From Treponema sp. OMZ 790 (GTDB lineage Bacteria > Spirochaetota > Spirochaetia > Treponematales > Treponemataceae), in the NCBI RefSeq assembly GCF_024181285.1, contig NZ_CP051201.1, positions 1,178,001-1,242,000 of the forward strand: a DNA stretch of 64,000 bases. The letters are read 5' to 3'. Below the pieces are notes generated by a model that had not been told where the DNA came from, ran no database searches, and was given only the letters and a program-made list of their open reading frames with translations. Positions 17,395-23,806 of this stretch are shown here, one piece after another. A program made the position numbers and the translations under genes. Positions within the stretch are counted from its first letter, which is position 1; each line of letters starts with the position of its first letter.

Positions 17395-17423
17395 AGTATA
17401 TCAAGTCAAAAAAACAATGTCAA
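17395..17423 (-). promoter_or_regulatory. sigma-70 promoter for FTR1-P19
   Basis: TTGACA (17423-17418), 17 bp, TATACT (17400-17395) on the minus strand, ending 43 bp before the FTR1 start codon. Confidence 0.8.
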
Positions 17424-17482
17424 GTCTGACTTACATGTTTTTGTTATTTTTTTTTAATTTACATACCCCGGTTACAAGAAAA

Positions 17483-18151
17483 TCACCGTCCTCCGCTCAA
17501 TTCTCCGGCTTCCATCCTATAAATGGTACAATCTTCATTTAATATTCCGGAATCATGGGTTACAATTAAAACGGCGGTACCCAATTTATTTACCTCCCTG
17601 AGAAGGTTCATAACCGTCTCAGATGTTTCCCTGTCAAGATTTGCCGTAGGCTCGTCGGCGATAAGCAATTTAGGAGAATTCATAAGAGCCCTTGCAATTA
17701 ACATTCTTTTCATTTCTCCTCCGGATAAATTTTGGGGCATCTCATCTTTTAAATGAGCAATATCCATCAAGTCCAAGAGGCTTAAAGCCCTTCCTTCACT
17801 GTCACCGTCACGATTAAACAAAAAAAAGGGAACGCGTACATTGTCAAAAACCGAAAGATTAGGTAGATAGCCTAAAAATTGAGGAACAAAACCTATCGAC
17901 TCATTACGGTAAAAGCTCTTCTCGGCATCGCTCATCGAAGCAAGATTCTTACCTTCAAACAAAACCTGTCCCTCAGAAGGGTTTAAAATACCGGATACCA
18001 AGTTCAAAAAAGTGGTTTTACCCGAACCGGAACGGCCGACAATAAATACAAAATCCGAAGCATCAATCGTAAAATCGACATTTTTTACGGCAAAAAAAGG
18101 AGTCTTACCTCTGGTGAAGGCTTTTGAAAGAGATTTTGTTTTTAAAAGCAT
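17483..18151 (-). CDS. ABC transporter ATP-binding protein, MacB/LolD type (P19 cluster)
   Basis: This 222-residue ATPase has Walker A GRSGSGKTTFLN, signature LSGGEMKRMLIARAL, Walker B LLIADEPTANLD and the switch His in VTHDSG. It belongs to the same MacB/LolD class as the ATPase at 10728 but is clearly divergent, so the cluster has two ATPases for three permeases. It follows the DUF4418 gene by 35 bp and precedes the FTR1 promoter. AAAGGAAAC precedes ATG 18151. Confidence 0.92.
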   Translation of the reverse strand: MLLKTKSLSKAFTRGKTPFFAVKNVDFTIDASDFVFIVGRSGSGKTTFLNLVSGILNPSEGQVLFEGKNLASMSDAEKSFYRNESIGFVPQFLGYLPNLSVFDNVRVPFFLFNRDGDSEGRALSLLDLMDIAHLKDEMPQNLSGGEMKRMLIARALMNSPKLLIADEPTANLDRETSETVMNLLREVNKLGTAVLIVTHDSGILNEDCTIYRMEAGELSGGR

Positions 18152-18186
18152 AAGTTTCCTTTATTATATTAGTTTACTCGATTAGT

Positions 18187-18582
18187 TTATTCGCATTTTT
18201 CTTTGCGTGAAAGAAAAACATAAACTGCACTTACTGCCATTAAAGCAATAGCCAATAAAATAACTACAGGCTTTGTATACATATTACAAGTCATGTGAGA
18301 GTGTGCACAAGTGCCTATAACAAGGGTTTGAAGTAAAATAAGGCAGCCTCCGATTCCGATATTATAAACGGATATTCCGAAACGGGATTTTTTACAGATA
18401 AAAAAAGCAAACCCTGATAAGGCAATCAAGCCGCCCAAAAGTCTTACGGCTTCTCCCATCCAATGGCATTTCATAAAACCGCCTCCGTCCTTTGGAGGGC
18501 ATACATGGGCAAAGCCGAATGGAGCGAATAAAACCAATAAACCGATTATAATAATGAGAGCACTAAATATATATCTTTTCAT
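18187..18582 (-). CDS. DUF4418-family membrane protein
   Basis: The 131-residue protein has four hydrophobic segments and several cysteines and histidines at the membrane edges: FAHVCPPKDG, MKCHWMGEAVR, GTCAHSHMTCNMYTKP. This arrangement is typical of DUF4418 proteins, small membrane proteins often encoded beside ABC permeases of metal systems. The Cys/His pattern could bind metal, which is inference. AGGAGA precedes ATG 18582. It is the first gene of the iron cluster. Confidence 0.82.
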   Translation of the reverse strand: MKRYIFSALIIIIGLLVLFAPFGFAHVCPPKDGGGFMKCHWMGEAVRLLGGLIALSGFAFFICKKSRFGISVYNIGIGGCLILLQTLVIGTCAHSHMTCNMYTKPVVILLAIALMAVSAVYVFLSRKEKCE

Positions 18583-18603
18583 TTTTTTTCTCCTGATATA
18601 GAA

Positions 18604-18626
18604 AATTTAAAATATTATCTTAAATT
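18604..18626. promoter_or_regulatory. candidate operator palindrome of the iron cluster
   Basis: AATTTAA (18604-18610) and TTAAATT (18620-18626) are perfect 7-bp arms around a 9-bp spacer. The minus strand reads GATAAT in the spacer, similar to a Fur hexamer. It overlaps the downstream edge of the -10 region, a repressor-like position. Confidence 0.45.
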
Positions 18627-18654
18627 ATAATAAACACATCAAAAAAAATGTCAA
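18624..18654 (-). promoter_or_regulatory. promoter of the DUF4418-ABC ATPase unit
   Basis: TTGACA at 18654-18649 on the minus strand. Two -10 choices are possible: TATTAT (18632-18627, spacer 16) or TATAAT (18629-18624, spacer 19). Confidence 0.7.
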
Positions 18655-18709
18655 CAGAATATTACATAAATTTTACTTTTTTTATAATTTAACTCTTGTT
18701 TTTATATAT

Positions 18710-18956
18710 ACCCTCATATCAGGGCAACCGCACCAGAATGTTTATGAAGCGGTTACCTTCTTTACTGTGCGAAATTTTTAACAAAATTTCGCACATTTTT
18801 CAAAAAAAGGGCAAACGCATCATGAGGGTAAATAAAATAGCAAAAAAATAGGCTGGGAATACCCCTCTTGCAGCCGCATAGCGGCGAAAGGCGGGTTGAA
18901 CAGCCTATGTTTTTTGCGAAGATAAAACTATGATGCGTTTGCCCTGACCCTCATAT
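18710..18956. mobile_element. MITE-like 227-bp element with 10-bp target duplication
   Basis: This is the main content of the 410-bp gap 18583-18992. ACCCTCATAT occurs at 18710-18719 and 18947-18956. The enclosed 227 bp (18720-18946) begin CAGGGCAACCGCACC and end with the inverse CAGGGCAAACGCATC, a terminal inverted repeat matching at 13 of 15 positions. Inside are a perfect 12-bp hairpin GTGCGAAATTTT (18767-18778)/18783-18794 and a perfect 16-bp inverted repeat AGGGCAAACGCATCAT (18808-18823)/18930-18945, with further pairing GCAAAAAA and ATAGGCTG toward its centre. There is no coding capacity. Confidence 0.75.
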
Positions 18957-18984
18957 TGACCTCAGCAATTTTTTTTTATATAAT
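18956..18984 (+). promoter_or_regulatory. promoter of the serine dehydratase operon
   Basis: TTGACC (18956-18961), 17 bp, TATAAT (18979-18984). The -35 box starts with the last base of the MITE target duplication. The expected transcription start (about 18991) is 1-2 nt before ATG 18993, so the mRNA is probably leaderless. Confidence 0.8.
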
Positions 18985-18992
18985 ACGCCATT

Positions 18993-19655
18993 ATGGATAT
19001 TTTCGATATTATAGGCCCCGTTATGATAGGACCTTCCAGTTCACACACAGCAGGAGCCGTCAGAATAGGATATTTAGCAAGGGTTCTTCTTGCAGAACCT
19101 GCGGTAAAAGCAAGGGTTTTCCTGCACGGTTCTTTTGCCTACACCTATAAGGGACACGGTACAGACAGGGCAATTGCAGCAGGCATTATGGGGATGAAGC
19201 CTGAAAATGAGCGTATCAGAAACAGCCTCACCCTTGCAAAAGAGCAAGGCTTGGACATTTCTTTTGAATCTATAGATATTCCGAATGCACATCCCAATAC
19301 CGCCCTGATTGAAGTTACGGGTATTGACGGAAAAGAACTTTCCGTTCAAGGTTCGTCTATAGGGGGCGGGAATATTGTAATTACAAAAATAAACGGAAAA
19401 CCTGTAGAACTAAGCGGTAAAAGTCCTACACTGGTAGTAGAATATCAGGACATTCCGGGAAGAATAGCTGCAATAACAAGCGTAACCGCAAAATACAAGA
19501 TAAACATATCTCAAATTCATATCGGACGGGATTACCGAGGCGGAACTGCCACAATGTGCCTTCAGATGGACGGTTTAAGCGTCGGTCCCGAATTAAAGGA
19601 AGATATTTTACAAATAGATCACATCAATAATGTAATTTTAATTCAACCGGTATAA
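18993..19655 (+). CDS. sdaAB: L-serine ammonia-lyase, iron-sulfur-dependent, beta subunit
   Basis: With the alpha subunit encoded 17 bp downstream it converts serine to pyruvate and ammonia. The N-terminal domain begins FDIIGPVMIGPSSSHTAGAV and contains VFLHGSFAYTYKGHGTDRA. Residues ~147-220 form an ACT domain (LVVEYQDIPGRIAAIT, KINISQIHIGRD). There is no Shine-Dalgarno sequence before ATG 18993. Fermentation of serine is consistent with an amino-acid-fermenting oral spirochete. Confidence 0.95.
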   Translation: MDIFDIIGPVMIGPSSSHTAGAVRIGYLARVLLAEPAVKARVFLHGSFAYTYKGHGTDRAIAAGIMGMKPENERIRNSLTLAKEQGLDISFESIDIPNAHPNTALIEVTGIDGKELSVQGSSIGGGNIVITKINGKPVELSGKSPTLVVEYQDIPGRIAAITSVTAKYKINISQIHIGRDYRGGTATMCLQMDGLSVGPELKEDILQIDHINNVILIQPV

Positions 19656-19672
19656 TTTTAAAAGGATAGACA

Positions 19673-20569
19673 ATGAACGCAAAAACAATAGAGTATAAAA
19701 AAATAGAAGACCTGATACAGCAGGCAGCCGAAAAATCTTTAAGAATTTCGGATATTATTTTGGAAGATCAGTGCACGGTTCTTGAAGAAACTAAAGAACA
19801 CTGCTTTGAAAGAATGCAAGAGCATTTGAATGTAATGCTTGAAGCTATCGAAAAAGGAACAAACCCCGATATCCGCTCGACAAGCGGTCTTACGGGAGGC
19901 GATGCCTATAAAATATATGAAAGAGCAGAAAACGGCAAGGCCCTCTGCGGCCCCCTCCTTGCAAACGGCATAAGAATGGCTATGGCTGTTTCGGAATTAA
20001 ACGCCTCAATGGGAAAAATAGTCGCAGCCCCAACAGCAGGCTCCTGCGGTATTCTTCCGGGTGCAATTGGGGCAGTCCTCAAAACAAAGGATGTAAAAAA
20101 AGAAGACGCCGTTATGTCTCTTTTTACGGCCGGAGCTATCGGCATGGTTATAGCCAATACGGCTTCTATTTCGGGAGCTGAGGGCGGTTGTCAAGCAGAA
20201 TGCGGCTCGGCTTCTGCAATGGCAGCAGGGGCTATCGTAGAGATGTGCGGCGGAACTCCTGAAATGGTAGGGCATGCAACGGCCATTGCAATTAAATGTA
20301 TCCTAGGCCTCGTATGCGACCCCGTAGCAGGCTTGGTTGAAGTGCCTTGTGTAAAACGGAATGCCTCAGGCGTAAGCCTTGCTTTTACGGCAGCAGAACT
20401 TGCCCTAGCCGGAATAAAAAGCGCCATCCCCGTAGACGAGGTTATAATAGCCATGAAAAAAGTCGGAGACTCCATGCCCTCTTCTTTAAGGGAAACAGCT
20501 GAAGGCGGCCTCGCCTGTACAGCCACAGGCAAAAAACTTCAAAAAGAAATATTCGGAAAAAAACTGTAA
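19673..20569 (+). CDS. sdaAA: L-serine ammonia-lyase, iron-sulfur-dependent, alpha subunit
   Basis: The catalytic Fe-S subunit contains SGLTGGDAYKIYE, AAPTAGSCGILPGAIGA, the cluster segment GAEGGCQAECGSASAMAAGA, LGLVCDPVAGLVEVPCVKRNA and CTATGKKLQ near the end. The length of 298 residues is normal for the two-subunit type. AAAGGATAG precedes ATG 19673. It is convergent with nfeD. Confidence 0.95.
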   Translation: MNAKTIEYKKIEDLIQQAAEKSLRISDIILEDQCTVLEETKEHCFERMQEHLNVMLEAIEKGTNPDIRSTSGLTGGDAYKIYERAENGKALCGPLLANGIRMAMAVSELNASMGKIVAAPTAGSCGILPGAIGAVLKTKDVKKEDAVMSLFTAGAIGMVIANTASISGAEGGCQAECGSASAMAAGAIVEMCGGTPEMVGHATAIAIKCILGLVCDPVAGLVEVPCVKRNASGVSLAFTAAELALAGIKSAIPVDEVIIAMKKVGDSMPSSLRETAEGGLACTATGKKLQKEIFGKKL

Positions 20570-20603
20570 AAGGATATCTTTAATTTTTTTTTAAGAGTAA
20601 AGG

Positions 20604-21047
20604 TTATTTTTCAACCTTTTCAACAATATAAGTGAGCCCCTCTCTTCTTAAAACCCTCACAACTTCTCCTTGGGGAATTTCTCCGGAAAGAGATCGGGCG
20701 CTCCATGTTGTACCCTTATATTTTATTCTGCCTTCTTTATTATGAAAAACAGTTTCTACAACATCTGCAAGTTCTTCAATATATTTATCGCTTTTTTTAT
20801 CCGGATAAAAAACGGTTCCCTTAAAAATCGGGGTAAATTTTTTACGTAAAAAAACTAAAGAAAGAACGGAACATATTATGAATATTATGATTTGAAGCCA
20901 TAGAGCTTCGTTAATAAAAGGAATCAGTGTAAGTGCAGAAGTAAAAACAGCACCAAATCCAAAAAATATAATAACAAGACCGGGAATTATAAGCTCCAAG
21001 CCAATACACAGAACTCCGGCTAAAAGCCAGATTGACCACCACGCCAT
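20604..21047 (-). CDS. NfeD-family membrane protein
   Basis: Three N-terminal transmembrane segments (WSIWLLAGVLCIGLELIIPG, FFGFGAVFTSALTLI, LWLQIIIFIICSVLSLVFL) are followed by a C-terminal OB-fold domain (ADVVETVFHNKEGRIKYKGTTWSARS, VVRVLRREGLTYIVEK). This is the short NfeD architecture associated with membrane quality control; no stomatin partner gene is adjacent. ATG 21047 is chosen because GGAGG lies 5 nt upstream. The upstream sequence GTTTTTATGGAGG resembles the 3' end of the hairpin elements at 5.6 and 13.9 kb. Confidence 0.88.
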   Translation of the reverse strand: MAWWSIWLLAGVLCIGLELIIPGLVIIFFGFGAVFTSALTLIPFINEALWLQIIIFIICSVLSLVFLRKKFTPIFKGTVFYPDKKSDKYIEELADVVETVFHNKEGRIKYKGTTWSARSLSGEIPQGEVVRVLRREGLTYIVEKVEK

Positions 21048-21070
21048 AACTACCTCCATAAAAACTTTCC

Positions 21071-21105
21071 GGAAAAAAGCATAAGCACGAGAAATCCCGT
21101 GCTTA
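21071..21105 (-). terminator. rho-independent terminator after rpmE
   Basis: TAAGCACG (21082-21089) pairs with CGTGCTTA (21098-21105). On the minus strand it is followed by TGCTTTTTTCC. Confidence 0.8.
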
Positions 21106-21119
21106 GCTTATAAAGACAA

Positions 21120-21323
21120 TCAGTCTTTAATATTGTATCGTTTCTTAAAGCGATCAATTCTTCCTGCAGTGTCAACAAGTTTTTGCTTTCCTGTGAAAAA
21201 AGGATGACACTGTGAGCAGATTTCAACCTTGATATCTTTTACTGTGGAACGTGTATTTATTACGTTACCGCAAGCACAAGTAATGGTTGTTTCTTCATAT
21301 TTCGGATGAATATCTTTTCTCAT
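21120..21323 (-). CDS. rpmE: 50S ribosomal protein L31, zinc-binding type
   Basis: The 67-residue protein starts [19 protein letters not shown] and contains [14 protein letters not shown]. Two CxxC/CxC pairs mark the Zn-binding L31 form. ATG 21323 follows GGGAGG at normal spacing; the frame extends further upstream, but without similarity to L31. It follows rho by 36 bp, a common bacterial gene order. Confidence 0.95.
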   Translation of the reverse strand: MRKDIHPKYEETTITCACGNVINTRSTVKDIKVEICSQCHPFFTGKQKLVDTAGRIDRFKKRYNIKD

Positions 21324-21359
21324 ACAAACCTCCCAAGGTAGTGTTATAATATACAATAT

Positions 21360-22973
21360 TTAGTCTTTTTGTGCAAGACCGGCATTCATTGATTTTAAGA
21401 AGGCCTCATTATTCTTACTCTTATTCATTTTATCTATTAAGAATTCGATAATATCGGCATCATCCATTGAGCTGATGAATTTGCGCAATATCCACATAAG
21501 CTGCATTTCCGCTTCCGTTAGTAAGAGTTCTTCTTTTCGAGTTCCGGAGCGTTTTATATTGATAGCAGGGAATAAGCGGCGATCTGAAAGTTTTCTGTCT
21601 AAGTTTACTTCCATGTTGCCCGTTCCCTTAAATTCTTCAAATATAACCTCGTCCATCTTGCTTCCCGTTTCAATAAGAGCTGTAGCAATGATGGTCAAGC
21701 TTCCGCCCTCTTCTATATTTCTTGCAGCACCGAAAAAGCGTTTGGGCTTATGAAGAGAGTTTGAATCCACACCTCCGGATAATACCTTGCCTGAGGTAGG
21801 CATTGTCTGGTTATAGGCTCGCGCCAAACGGGTGATTGAGTCTAAAAGAATAACGACATCCCTTTTGTGTTCAACAAGGCGTTTAGCCTTTTCAAGAACC
21901 ATTTCCGCAACTTGAACGTGGCGGGTTGCCTGTTCATCGAAGGTAGAAGAAATAACCTCTGCATTTACAGTCCGCTCCATGTCGGTAACCTCTTCAGGCC
22001 TCTCATCTATTAAAAGAACTATGAGATAAACTTCAGGATGATTTGCCGTGATTGCATTAGCTATCTTTTGAAGCATTATAGTTTTTCCTGTACGAGGAGG
22101 AGCTACAATCAAGCCTCGCTGCCCCTTTCCTATCGGGCAAAAAAGATTCATGATGCGGGTAGAAATTTCTTGAGTTGTAGTTTCAAGATTTAGTTTTTCC
22201 CTCGGATAAAGAGGAGTCAGGTTATCAAAGGGAATGCGACGCTGAGACTTTGCAGGCTCATCAAAGTTAACCGTCTCAACTCTTAAAAGGGCAAAATACC
22301 TTTCCCCTTCTTTTGGAGAGCGGATTTGACCGTAAACCGTATCTCCCGTTTTAAGATTAAAAAGCCTTATCTGGCTGGGAGAAACATAAACGTCATCGGT
22401 TCCGGTTAAGTAGCTGTTTTGCGGAGAACGCAAAAAACCGTATCCGTCAGGAAGTGTTTCTAAAGAACCTGAGGCGAAAATAGTACCGCCCTGATTGGTA
22501 TGATTTTTAAGGATATGATAAATCACATCCTGTTTTTTCATTAACGAAAGCTCATCTTCGGGTACACCGTATTTTATGGCCATATCCCTCAAATCGTGCA
22601 TACGCATCTTTGTGAGATCGTTTATAATAATTTTAAATGAAGGATCAGATACGGGCGGGATTTCTTCTTTTTCTTCTTGAACATCTTTTGGTACGCGCTT
22701 TTTTGCAGTCAGGCTTGTTTTTTTTGCAGGTTTGACTTCAGCTTCATCCTGAGAACTTTCTGCTTTTTTGCGTCCCCGTGAACGGATTACAACCTTTTTT
22801 TCAAATGTCTCATCAATAGAATCTCTGGTCTGTTCGATCGTTGCCTGTTCTACATCAGAGTGAATTTCATTTGTCCGGGTTTCTGCCTGCATCTCATCTG
22901 AGCTGACAACCCCGGTATCAAACAAGGTTTCCTCGGAAGCTTGCGGCAAAGTTTTTCTTTTTCTTATTGTCAT
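21360..22973 (-). CDS. rho: transcription termination factor Rho
   Basis: Rho is the hexameric RNA helicase that terminates transcription. Residues ~1-105 are a charged low-complexity extension absent from the 419-residue E. coli protein. Then come the Rho N-terminal helical domain ([20 protein letters not shown]), a cold-shock-type RNA-binding domain ([31 protein letters not shown]) and the ATPase core with Walker [46 protein letters not shown] and [22 protein letters not shown] stands 8 nt before ATG 22973. The promoter is at 23090-23118, giving a leader of about 110 nt that can fold a small hairpin (CGGTT...AACCG). Confidence 0.96.
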   Translation of the reverse strand: MTIRKRKTLPQASEETLFDTGVVSSDEMQAETRTNEIHSDVEQATIEQTRDSIDETFEKKVVIRSRGRKKAESSQDEAEVKPAKKTSLTAKKRVPKDVQEEKEEIPPVSDPSFKIIINDLTKMRMHDLRDMAIKYGVPEDELSLMKKQDVIYHILKNHTNQGGTIFASGSLETLPDGYGFLRSPQNSYLTGTDDVYVSPSQIRLFNLKTGDTVYGQIRSPKEGERYFALLRVETVNFDEPAKSQRRIPFDNLTPLYPREKLNLETTTQEISTRIMNLFCPIGKGQRGLIVAPPRTGKTIMLQKIANAITANHPEVYLIVLLIDERPEEVTDMERTVNAEVISSTFDEQATRHVQVAEMVLEKAKRLVEHKRDVVILLDSITRLARAYNQTMPTSGKVLSGGVDSNSLHKPKRFFGAARNIEEGGSLTIIATALIETGSKMDEVIFEEFKGTGNMEVNLDRKLSDRRLFPAINIKRSGTRKEELLLTEAEMQLMWILRKFISSMDDADIIEFLIDKMNKSKNNEAFLKSMNAGLAQKD

Positions 22974-23089
22974 CGGATTTTTCTCCTACGCTTTGTAACT
23001 TAACATACATTCTAAAATTCAGTATCCGGTTTGGGGAACCGAAAAAGATATGCAAAAATGATTAATTGTTACTTATCGAATAGATTTTT

Positions 23090-23118
23090 AGTTTAACAAA
23101 TTTATGTTGTTTTGTCAA
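23090..23118 (-). promoter_or_regulatory. promoter of rho-rpmE
   Basis: TTGACA (23118-23113), 17 bp, TAAACT (23095-23090) on the minus strand. Confidence 0.75.
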
Positions 23119-23146
23119 GTAAAAGCTTTTTTAGCTTTAAGATTAC

Positions 23147-23178
23147 TAAAAAAATACCCTCGATCAAATCGAGGGTAT
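23147..23178 (-). terminator. terminator of tRNA-Glu
   Basis: ATACCCTCGAT (23154-23164) and ATCGAGGGTAT (23168-23178) form a perfect 11-bp stem with a 3-nt loop. On the minus strand seven T residues follow, directly after the tRNA. Confidence 0.92.
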
Positions 23179-23179
23179 C

Positions 23180-23251
23180 CATCTCCTAGGGGAATTGAAC
23201 CCCTGTTGTCGGGATGAAAACCCGATGTCCTAACCACTAGACGAAGGAGAC
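23180..23251 (-). tRNA. tRNA-Glu (anticodon TTC)
   Basis: The 72-nt sequence begins GTCTCCTTCGTCTAGTGG. It has an acceptor stem GTCTCCT/AGGAGAT ending in a G-T pair, the anticodon loop TTTTCAT between TCGGG and CCCGA, and the T arm AGGGGTTCAATTCCCCT. The discriminator base is G and CCA is not encoded. It has its own promoter and terminator in the 371-bp stretch between aroH and rho. Confidence 0.97.
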
Positions 23252-23294
23252 AAGGTCAAAGCTCGTTGCAGATGCAATGCGCTGACGAGAATGA

Positions 23295-23323
23295 AATATA
23301 TCATATTTTTATAATTATGTCAA
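23295..23323 (-). promoter_or_regulatory. promoter of tRNA-Glu
   Basis: TTGACA (23323-23318), 17 bp, TATATT (23300-23295) on the minus strand. The leader before the tRNA can fold CTCGT...ACGAG around TTGCATCTGCAA. Confidence 0.85.
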
Positions 23324-23344
23324 GTAAAAATTTAAAAATTATTT

Positions 23345-23722
23345 TTATTTATCGGTATTTCCCGCTAAATCGGGACGTAAAACTTCAGCTCCTCCAATGT
23401 AAACATGAAAGGGTCTTATCCGCGAATAAAAATAAATTAAAATTCTTATGGTTTTAGGCAAAGAGCCTTTTACACAAGGTTCTGCAGAACAAAATAAAGG
23501 TACCGATTCGGCAAAACCTTTTTTTCTTAAAGCTGCGGCAGGATTTAATGATTTAATATCATCGGTAACGGTAAATTGTATTGAAACTATATCTTTTTCA
23601 AAAAGAAAATTTTTCTTTAAAATAATTTCGTAAAGGTTCTTGACTGCTTCAGATATACTCTCTTCGGTATCTTCACAACAAACAGCCCCCCTTACGGCTT
23701 TTAATCGTTTAAAAATACTCAT
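23345..23722 (-). CDS. aroH: chorismate mutase, AroH (Bacillus) type
   Basis: AroH converts chorismate to prephenate for phenylalanine and tyrosine synthesis. The 125-residue protein shows KAVRGAVCCEDTEESI, KDIVSIQFTVTDDI, NPAAALRKKGF, VPLFCSAEPCVKGSLPKTIR and HVYIGGAEVLRPDL, matching the trimeric AroH fold including the arginines of the active site. It stands alone among unrelated genes. Confidence 0.92.
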   Translation of the reverse strand: MSIFKRLKAVRGAVCCEDTEESISEAVKNLYEIILKKNFLFEKDIVSIQFTVTDDIKSLNPAAALRKKGFAESVPLFCSAEPCVKGSLPKTIRILIYFYSRIRPFHVYIGGAEVLRPDLAGNTDK

Positions 23723-23757
23723 GGTTTAATTTCTATAATTTTGAAGATTTTTTTCAG

Positions 23758-23799
23758 AATAAAAAAATAAAATTGCACTGCACAAAAAGTGCAGTGCAA
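23758..23799 (-). terminator. terminator of ppdK
   Basis: TTGCACTGCAC (23773-23783) and GTGCAGTGCAA (23789-23799) form a perfect 11-bp stem around AAAAA. On the minus strand TTTTATTTTTTTAT follows. Confidence 0.9.
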
Positions 23800-23806
23800 A
23801 CTAAGC

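Noticed and set aside
22974..23089. Riboswitch in the rho leader
   Set aside because: Only a short CGGTT/AACCG hairpin is visible in about 110 nt, with no known aptamer motif.
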